From positions 1-8,433 of the forward strand of contig JASBTC010000028.1 of NCBI GenBank assembly GCA_030148625.1: a DNA stretch of 8,433 bases. The letters are read 5' to 3'. The notes under the pieces were generated by a model. It was not told where the DNA came from. It made no database searches and saw only the letters and a program-made list of their open reading frames with translations. The position numbers were made by a program, and so were the translations under genes. This stretch comes from Sphingobium sp. GTDB lineage: Bacteria; Pseudomonadota; Alphaproteobacteria; Sphingomonadales; Sphingomonadaceae. This document shows positions 1-5,366 of the stretch, piece by piece. Position 1 is the stretch's first letter, and each line of letters opens with the position of its first letter.

Positions 1-1359
1 CAGCGGCGCCGACAGCGGCGCGCCCTTGGGACGCTCGGCATCCATCGCCGCGAACATCTGCTGATATTCGCGATGATCCTCCCGGCCTTTGTCGAGCAGC
101 TGCGTGGACCAGTCGGTGGGTGGCAGGCCGTAAAGATCGTCGAGCAGATATTGCACGATCGCGTCGTTCGCGACGAAGGTGCGCGTCAGATTGTTGAAGA
201 GCACGACGATCGCCACCTTGGCTTCGGGATCGACGACCATCTGCGATCCGAAGCCGAGTTCGCCGCCGCTATGCCCGAACAGCATGCGCCCGCGATAACG
301 ATACATCTCCATGCCCAGCCCATAACCGATCTGCCGGAATTTCGGCCTTTCGCCATTGACCAGCCAGTCGCCATTGCCGCTGATGCCGTTGAGCTGTCGC
401 AGCGCCCGGATCGCCTTGGCGGAAAGCACCGGGCCGTCCTCCGCCCGCATCAGCAATTGCGCCCAGCGTGCCATGTCCTGCACCGATGAAAAGACCGACT
501 GGGCAGGGTCGATCGCCGTATGATGGAAATGCGCGGTCCGGTTGGCCAGTTCGCGCGCATCATAGACGATCTGGCCCTGATAATAGGCTTCCCATTGGAC
601 ATGGGGCGACGCGACATCGACCTTGGCGGAAACGGCGTCCTGCCCGCTCGGGACCGTATCCGACCAGCCGTCGCCCGACGGCAATATGTTGCGCGCCGGC
701 ACGAAATCGTCGGCATGCGCATAGGTGCTGGTCATGCCCAGCGGACGCCAGATCTGTTCGGTCAGATATCGCCCCCAGGGCATGCCGCTCTTGCGCTCGA
801 TGATCTGCGCCAGCACGACGAAACCGTAATTATTATATTCCGGCTTCGCACGGAACGGCGTCGACTGCCCGGCATGCGCCAGCCGCGCGACGAGACCCGC
901 CTCGCTCAGTCCCGGTATCTCCTCCAGCCAGTCGCCACGGGCATCGATGCCGCTGCGATGGCTGAGCAGGTCGCGGATCGTCACATGCGCGCTGACATAG
1001 GGATCGGCGGTCCGAAATTCGGGAAGGTGGCGGATGACCGGATCGTCCCAGTCGAGCTTGCCGGCGTCGACGAGCCTGGCGATGCCGGCGGCGACAAAGG
1101 TCTTCGTGATCGATGCGATGCCGAACATCGTTGTCGGCGTGATCGCCTGCGGCCGGTTCCATTGCCGTTTGCCATAGGTCCGGACCATCGCCGGTCCGTC
1201 CTCCGGCACGATCGCGATCGCGATGCCGGGGATCGACCATTGCGCACGCATCTTTTCCACATAGGCATCCAGCCCGGGCGGCAGCGGACGGCGCGTCTCG
1301 GCAACTGCCGGCATCGCCAGGCAGCCGCAGAGGATGGACAGGAACAGCGCCTTGATCAT
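1..1359 (-). CDS. Exported serine hydrolase, beta-lactamase / class C PBP family (C-terminus outside window)
   Basis: The minus-strand frame is open from ATG 1359 through base 1 (453 codons, no stop), so the C-terminus lies beyond the left edge. Residues 1-20 look like a Sec signal peptide (basic start MIK, hydrophobic core, AVA before E21), pointing to a periplasmic or secreted protein. The three active-site boxes of the family are visible: SITK at 83-86 with nucleophile S83, YNN at 175-177, and HSG at 363-365 in place of KTG. The family's LLSHRSG element also occurs near residue 120. Members include D-aminopeptidases, D,D-peptidases and esterases; the exact substrate cannot be read. The tail (dWS-type segment near 435, then a Pro-rich linker) resembles relatives that continue into a DUF3471-type domain. 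ATG 1359 is chosen because GGAGA (1370-1366) sits 6 bases upstream. An in-frame ATG at 1401 would add 14 Arg-rich residues. The gene is divergent from the peptide transporter, suggesting shared control. Confidence 0.9.
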   Translation of the reverse strand, partial: MIKALFLSILCGCLAMPAVAETRRPLPPGLDAYVEKMRAQWSIPGIAIAIVPEDGPAMVRTYGKRQWNRPQAITPTTMFGIASITKTFVAAGIARLVDAGKLDWDDPVIRHLPEFRTADPYVSAHVTIRDLLSHRSGIDARGDWLEEIPGLSEAGLVARLAHAGQSTPFRAKPEYNNYGFVVLAQIIERKSGMPWGRYLTEQIWRPLGMTSTYAHADDFVPARNILPSGDGWSDTVPSGQDAVSAKVDVASPHVQWEAYYQGQIVYDARELANRTAHFHHTAIDPAQSVFSSVQDMARWAQLLMRAEDGPVLSAKAIRALRQLNGISGNGDWLVNGERPKFRQIGYGLGMEMYRYRGRMLFGHSGGELGFGSQMVVDPEAKVAIVVLFNNLTRTFVANDAIVQYLLDDLYGLPPTDWSTQLLDKGREDHREYQQMFAAMDAERPKGAPLSAPL

Positions 1360-1365
1360 CTTGTG

Positions 1366-1412
1366 TCTCCGGCGCCGAATCCCGGCGCCCCCGGGGGGCA
1401 TCAAGCGCCGGG
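1366..1412 (-). promoter_or_regulatory. Competing inverted repeats in the serine hydrolase leader, next to its RBS
   Basis: Two GC-rich stems are possible and share bases, so only one can form at a time. Stem A pairs 1371-1377 (GGCGCCG) with 1383-1389 (CGGCGCC) around a 5-base loop. Stem B pairs 1381-1388 (CCCGGCGC) with 1405-1412 (GCGCCGGG) around 16 bases that contain the palindrome CCCCCGGGGG. In the minus-strand transcript, stem A ends directly against the GGAGA ribosome-binding site (1370-1366). This arrangement could alter ribosome access, but function is inferred only from base pairing. If translation starts at the in-frame ATG 1401, most of the region would be coding. Confidence 0.4.
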
Positions 1413-1610
1413 ACCATGATCGATCAAGCGCAAGGCTTTGCGCGCTTTGCAGCGGATGACGCGCAATATCGATAAATTTCCGGTCGCAATTGTTCTTCAC
1501 AACCGCGGCATAAGCGCTGATCCTCGCCGGCGAATACCCAATATCCGTTGCGGCGGCTGTCGATCGAACGCGATCGCGCGCACCGACCAGATTGTCCATA
1601 AGGTGCGACG
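1413..1610. other. Divergent intergenic region between serine hydrolase and POT transporter
   Basis: This stretch must carry the start signals for both the leftward hydrolase and the rightward transporter. I find no clear -35/-10 pair on either strand. TTGTTC at 1490-1495 is followed by only a poor -10 candidate around 1511-1516. The transporter RBS AAGGTG lies at 1600-1605, 5 bases before ATG 1611. Short GATCG-rich palindromic words (around 1417-1426 and 1560-1580) are common across the window and are not distinctive. No small ORF with a credible RBS was found. Confidence 0.5.
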
Positions 1611-3140
1611 ATGCCCACAGACCAGACTTCAGTGAACGCGAGCGACCGGCACTGGTTCGGTCACCCCAGAGGCGTGTTCCTGGTCGCGTTCACCGAGCTT
1701 TGGGAACGGTTCAGCTTCTACGGCGTCACCAGCCTGTTCGTCCTGTTCCTCGCGGGCAACAGCGCGGCGGGCGGCTGGGGCTGGTCGCAGGAATCCGCTT
1801 TGCTGTTCAACGGCTGGTATATGGGGGCGCTGATGATGGCGCCCTTGCTCGGCGGCTGGCTCTCGACGCGCTACATATCGGAACGGACATGCATCGCATG
1901 GGGCGCTGCGTTCATCATGGTCGGCCATGTCCTCTTCTTCGCCGGACATTATGCGCCGGCGGCAATCGCGCAATTCGCGGGGCTGGACCTTGCGCACATC
2001 CTCTCCACGCCGGGCCTGGAACTGGGCGCCGTGTCGCCCGACGCCCAGCAGCTTGCCCTGCTTTCGCAAACTCTCGCCCAGGCCGCGCCATCGGCGGGAG
2101 CAGGCGCGATCGAAACGGTGATCTGGGCCTATCGCGCCAATGCGCTGTTCTTCTACGCGGCGATCGCTTTCCTTTTCGCGGGAACCGCACTCATCAAGCC
2201 GACCGTCTCGTCGATCGTCGCCCGCTTCTACCGGCCGGAGGATCCGCGGCGCAGCGAGGGTTTCCAGCTGCTGTTCTTCGGCCTCTATCTGGGGTGCACG
2301 CTGGGCATCACCCTGCCCGGCCTGCTCGGCGAGCGGCTCGGCTGGCATTTCGGTTTCAGCGTCGCCGGTCTCGGCATGGCGATCGGCCTGACCGTCTATC
2401 TCGCCTTTCAAAAACGCTTGCTCGGCGATGTCGGCAGCACCGTCCTGCGCGCGAACGGGGACGAGCCCGCGATCGACCGGCTGGTGATCCGCGACCGGTT
2501 TCGCGCCTATCTGGTCCACGGCATCTTCACGATCATCTACATGGCGATCTTCTATCAGGTGATCGGCCTGCTCAGCCTGTTCATCCGTGACACTGTCGAC
2601 CGCGACGTCCTCGGCTTCGCGGTCCCGACAACTTGGGTCCAGAATGTCAGCGTGATCCTCTTCCTGATCTGGACACCCTGTATCGGCTGGCTGACGCGCC
2701 GACTGGCACGCGCGTCGATCCATTTCGGCGCAACGATGAAAAGCGTGGCCGCGCTGATCATACTCGCCACCGGGTTCGGCATCCTCGCCGTCGCCGTTCA
2801 GGATCCCCGCCCGACATTGCTCTGGTTCGTCGTCGCATACAGCCTGTTCGGTCTCGGCGATGCGCTGCTGGGTCCGGCACAGGTCGCGCTCGCCACGCGA
2901 CTGGCGCCGTCGCACCGCAATGCTCTCTATGTCAGCGGCTGGTTCGTGTTCGTTGGTCTGGGCGCGCTCGCATCGGGCTATATCGGCGCCGGCACCAGCC
3001 ATTTGCCCTTGAGCGCGGTGCTTTCGGTGCTGGCGATCGTCGCGCTGGCCGCCGGGCTTGCCTATGCCGGCCTCTCCGGCTGGATCGCACGCCGGAGCCA
3101 TGGTGCGGACGCATTACCGGCCGCTTTGCAAGCACGCTGA
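1611..3140 (+). CDS. POT/PTR2-family proton-dependent oligopeptide transporter
   Basis: This 509-residue, strongly hydrophobic multi-pass inner-membrane protein would import di- or tripeptides or peptide-like compounds with protons. Evidence for the POT branch of the major facilitator superfamily is the E29-x-x-E32-R33 motif within TELWERFSFYG at the first helix, and the segment GTALIKP (191-197) followed by SSIVARFY and a DPRR-type loop, matching the family's TM4-5 region with the conserved lysine at K196. The family's usual FYxxINxG signature is degenerate here (FFGLYLGC, about 222-229). A roughly 50-residue, mostly soluble insertion (about 120-165) lies in the periplasmic loop between TM3 and TM4 and is absent from the second POT gene at 7750. 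ATG 1611 has AAGGTG 5 bases upstream. It is divergent from the exported serine hydrolase and followed after 126 bases by the regulator gene. Family is secure; substrate unknown. Confidence 0.9.
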   Translation: MPTDQTSVNASDRHWFGHPRGVFLVAFTELWERFSFYGVTSLFVLFLAGNSAAGGWGWSQESALLFNGWYMGALMMAPLLGGWLSTRYISERTCIAWGAAFIMVGHVLFFAGHYAPAAIAQFAGLDLAHILSTPGLELGAVSPDAQQLALLSQTLAQAAPSAGAGAIETVIWAYRANALFFYAAIAFLFAGTALIKPTVSSIVARFYRPEDPRRSEGFQLLFFGLYLGCTLGITLPGLLGERLGWHFGFSVAGLGMAIGLTVYLAFQKRLLGDVGSTVLRANGDEPAIDRLVIRDRFRAYLVHGIFTIIYMAIFYQVIGLLSLFIRDTVDRDVLGFAVPTTWVQNVSVILFLIWTPCIGWLTRRLARASIHFGATMKSVAALIILATGFGILAVAVQDPRPTLLWFVVAYSLFGLGDALLGPAQVALATRLAPSHRNALYVSGWFVFVGLGALASGYIGAGTSHLPLSAVLSVLAIVALAAGLAYAGLSGWIARRSHGADALPAALQAR

Positions 3141-3266
3141 ACCGTCTAGGGTCGATTCATCGGTTGACGTGGTGGGAAACCCCGGGCTCATGCTGTCGAG
3201 CCGCGAAAAGACTCCGGACCGTGCATCCGGACGATCGCAATTGAGGCAGGGGGTTGAAGCGTCACG
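3141..3266 (+). promoter_or_regulatory. Regulator upstream region with paired TCCGGA palindromes (possible operator)
   Basis: The 126 bases between the transporter stop and the regulator start contain two copies of the self-complementary word TCCGGA, at 3213-3218 and 3226-3231, centred 13 bases apart; together they also form a 6-bp inverted repeat with a 7-base loop. Such a pair could be an operator for the downstream HTH protein (autoregulation), but this is inference. A TTGACG at 3164-3169 resembles a -35 box but lacks a good -10 at 17 bases. A weak 5-bp stem (GGCTC 3185-3189 with GAGCC 3198-3202) has no T-run and is not a convincing terminator. Confidence 0.3.
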
Positions 3267-4079
3267 ATGCGTGCCACGGCAAGAGGTAGCGGAAACGAAT
3301 CCCTGGCGGAAAATCTCCGCCTGCTGTGCAGCTACAAACGCTCCGTGTCCGAGGTTTGCCGGCGACTCCAGATCAATCGGCAGCAATTCGCACGCTATCT
3401 GACGGGGGAGACGATCCCGTCGGGCGGCAATATCCGGAAGATCTGCGATTATTTCGGGGTCGAGGAGCATGAGATCCTGATGCCCGCCGAGCAGTTTCGC
3501 GACATCATCGTCGTGCGGACCAGGCAACCGATCGCGCCTTTCGATACGTCGCTGGGGGATCTGGCGAAACACGTCAAAGACGATGCTGGGCATCTCTCGC
3601 ACCGCTATATCGGCTGCTATTATCGCTATCTGCGGTCGATCGAATATCGCGGCTCGATCATCAAGGCCTGTGTCCGCGTCTTCGAAAATGGCGGGCGCAT
3701 CTGGCTGAAGGCCATAGAGCGCATGAAAATCCCCGGCGCGCCGCGCGACGAGGGGTTCGACGTCTATAAATATAACGGCGTGCTGATGCACCTGTCGGAC
3801 CGGATCTTCATCATCGAGACCGATACGATCCTCAACAGCGGCATCACCGAAACGATCCTTTATCCCAATCACAAGAATCCGATGTCGCTGCTATTCGGCA
3901 AGGCGATCGGCGTTTCGAGCGGCTTGTCGCGCGAACCCTATCTCACCCCGATCGTCTATGAATTTCTGGGGACCGCCGTTCCGCCGCGCCAGTTGGTCGG
4001 CAATTGCGGGCTGCTGCCCGAAGACAGCCCGCAGATCGACGCCCGCATTCGCGGCTATCTGCTGAGCGAGGGCGGCTAG
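3267..4079 (+). CDS. XRE-type helix-turn-helix transcriptional regulator with unassigned C-terminal domain
   Basis: This 270-residue protein has an N-terminal helix-turn-helix of the XRE/Cro-like type at about 12-72. The second helix is near VSEVCRRLQI (27-36), the recognition helix near NRQQFARYLTG (37-47), and a further helix pair IRKICDYFGV leads into EEHEIL. The remaining ~195 residues carry no fold I recognise. They are rich in Tyr, Arg and Ile, with a segment GCYYRYLRSIEYRGS and alternating hydrophobic residues suggestive of a beta-rich ligand-binding or oligomerisation domain. An in-frame TGA at 3255-3257 excludes a longer protein, so ATG 3267 is the start. Its Shine-Dalgarno is poor (GAAG at 3256-3259, or AGGGGG at 3248-3253 placed too far away), suggesting low expression. 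It sits between the transporter and the hydrolase cassette in the same direction, so local control of this locus is the natural guess. Regulatory targets and sign are unknown. Confidence 0.85.
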   Translation: MRATARGSGNESLAENLRLLCSYKRSVSEVCRRLQINRQQFARYLTGETIPSGGNIRKICDYFGVEEHEILMPAEQFRDIIVVRTRQPIAPFDTSLGDLAKHVKDDAGHLSHRYIGCYYRYLRSIEYRGSIIKACVRVFENGGRIWLKAIERMKIPGAPRDEGFDVYKYNGVLMHLSDRIFIIETDTILNSGITETILYPNHKNPMSLLFGKAIGVSSGLSREPYLTPIVYEFLGTAVPPRQLVGNCGLLPEDSPQIDARIRGYLLSEGG

Positions 4080-4140
4080 AGCCTTCGATCGATAAAGCCG
4101 GGTTTCGCTCCGCCGCGTAAACTCGAACAAGTCCACGAAA

Positions 4141-4168
4141 TTGTCCGGCCTGAGCGGCCGTCTATTCA
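4141..4168 (+). promoter_or_regulatory. Candidate promoter for the M24-M14-POT cassette
   Basis: TTGTCC (4141-4146) and TATTCA (4163-4168) are separated by 16 bases and partly match the sigma-70-type consensus. The spacer carries a short inverted repeat, CGGCC (4146-4150) and GGCCG (4156-4160), a possible regulator contact. Transcription would begin near 4175, leaving about 25 bases before GTG 4201. It is the best candidate in the 121-base gap after the regulator gene, but the match is modest. Confidence 0.3.
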
Positions 4169-4188
4169 GATCCCGATGATTGACGATC

Positions 4189-4196
4189 GGGGCGAG
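4189..4196 (+). promoter_or_regulatory. Ribosome-binding site supporting GTG 4201
   Basis: GGGGCGAG ends 4 bases before GTG 4201. The alternative in-frame start, TTG at 4180, has no purine-rich sequence at the right distance, and would lie almost at the predicted transcript start. This favours GTG 4201, though 4180 is not excluded. Confidence 0.4.
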
Positions 4197-4200
4197 ACAC

Positions 4201-5364
4201 GTGGCGGCATTTGAACGCGAAGAATATCAACACCGGCTGGCTGCGGTGCGGCGTGCGATGGAGGACGCCGAGCTCGACCTTCTGGTGATCACCAACCCGC
4301 CCAACATGCATTATACCGTCGGCTACGACGCCTGGTCCTTCTATATCCCGCAGGCGGTTCTGATCCCGCTGGCCGGCGAGCCTTTGTGGGCTGGTCGCGC
4401 AATCGACCTCGAATGCGCGCGCCACACCAGCGTTTTGCCGGACGAGGCGCTGCTCGGTTACGACGATTCCTATCTGACATCCGCCGACCGGCACGGCGCG
4501 GATTTCATCGCCGAGATGATCCTTGCGCATTGTCCGGGCGCGCGCTCGATCGGCGTCGAGCGGGACTCGCCTTATTTCACCGCCCAATATGGTGCACGGC
4601 TCGAACGCGGATTGCCCGGCCGGACGCTCGTGAACGCCGACACGCTGGTCAACTGGATCCGGCTGATCAAGTCCGACGCCGAGATCGCAGTGATGCGCCA
4701 GGCCGGCGCCATCACCGATATCGCGATGCGCCGCGCGATCGACATGATCGCCCCCGGCGTGCGCCAATGCGACGTTGCCGGTGCGATCTATCAGGCATTG
4801 ATCAGCGGCCATCCCGATTTCTGCGGCGACGTGCCGGATTTCCAGACCCTGCCGATGGGCACGCGCACCTCCGCACCGCATCTCACCTGGACCGACGAGC
4901 GTTATGAGACCGGCAGCGCCTGTACGCTCGAACTGGGCGCCAATCGCCTGCGCTATCATGCGCCGCTGGCGCGCACCGTTCATGTCGGGCCGCCGCCGTC
5001 CGAACTGACCGATCTGGCGCTGGTCGTCGAGGAGGGCCTGGCCGCCGCGCTCGATGCGGTGCGCCCCGGCGCACTGGCCTGCGACGTCGCCCATGCCTGG
5101 AACGCGGTCATCGCGCGCGCGGGCATCGAGAAGCCGTCGCGCATCGGCTATTCGGTCGGGATCGGTTATCCACCGGACTGGGGCGAGCGGACCGTCAGCC
5201 TGATCGCGAGCGACGCGACGCCGCTTCAGGACAATATGGTCCTCCACCTCATGCTCGGTCTGTGGGGCCGGGACAGCGGATATGAGCTGAGCGAAACCTT
5301 TCAGGTCACACCGCAGGGCGCGGACTGCTTCTCCACCGTCGACCGGGCGCTGGCAGTTCGCTAG
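4201..5364 (+). CDS. M24/creatinase-fold hydrolase, ectoine hydrolase (DoeA/EutD)-like, lacking most metal ligands
   Basis: From GTG 4201 this is 387 residues, close to the ~400 of creatinase and ectoine hydrolase (DoeA/EutD). An N-terminal creatinase_N-type domain (about 1-145, with NMHYTVGYDAWSFY near 30-45) precedes a C-terminal pita-bread domain. Diagnostic segments are APHLTW (H227), YHAPLARTV (252-260), GYSVGIGYPPDWGER (316-330) and LHLMLGLW (348-355). As I recall the family, these match ectoine hydrolases nearly word for word. Canonical M24 metal positions are altered: Glu244 replaces the first Asp, Pro255 the second, and the GHGIGxxxHE histidine is missing; only the last Glu (E365) remains obvious. 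Metal-independent catalysis on a C-N bond, as in creatinase, is therefore likely, in the cytoplasm (no signal peptide). Ectoine itself is uncertain: no doeB, doeC, doeD or ectoine transporter is visible. The stop is 2 bases before the M14 start, so the two are coupled. TTG 4180 would add 7 residues. Confidence 0.85.
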   Translation: MAAFEREEYQHRLAAVRRAMEDAELDLLVITNPPNMHYTVGYDAWSFYIPQAVLIPLAGEPLWAGRAIDLECARHTSVLPDEALLGYDDSYLTSADRHGADFIAEMILAHCPGARSIGVERDSPYFTAQYGARLERGLPGRTLVNADTLVNWIRLIKSDAEIAVMRQAGAITDIAMRRAIDMIAPGVRQCDVAGAIYQALISGHPDFCGDVPDFQTLPMGTRTSAPHLTWTDERYETGSACTLELGANRLRYHAPLARTVHVGPPPSELTDLALVVEEGLAAALDAVRPGALACDVAHAWNAVIARAGIEKPSRIGYSVGIGYPPDWGERTVSLIASDATPLQDNMVLHLMLGLWGRDSGYELSETFQVTPQGADCFSTVDRALAVR

Positions 5365-5366
5365 CC

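Noticed and set aside
833..1417. Minus-strand frame of 194 codons beginning at ATG 1417
   Set aside because: It overlaps the serine hydrolase in another frame, is Arg-rich and has no motif. The true frame starts at 1359 (or 1401).
520..1419. Plus-strand open frame of 299 codons opposite the serine hydrolase
   Set aside because: It is the register shadow of the minus-strand gene, which has all three serine hydrolase boxes and a signal peptide.
1629..3101. Long open frame of 490 codons antisense to the first transporter
   Set aside because: It is in exact codon register with the sense gene, so its stops would need sense codons TTA, CTA or TCA, which are rare at this GC. The product is an Arg/Glu/Asp/Ala-rich string with no domain.
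3185..3202. Small hairpin after the first transporter as a terminator
   Set aside because: The stem is only 5 bp with an 8-base loop and no T-run follows.
1591..4146. Shared word ATTGTCC upstream of the first transporter (1591-1597) and of the M24 gene (4140-4146)
   Set aside because: A single 7-base match at different distances from the start codons (14 versus 55 bases) is not enough to call a shared operator.
4201..5364. Calling the M24 gene a Xaa-Pro aminopeptidase (pepP/pepQ)
   Set aside because: The metal ligands required for that activity are substituted, and the signature segments fit the ectoine hydrolase/creatinase branch better.
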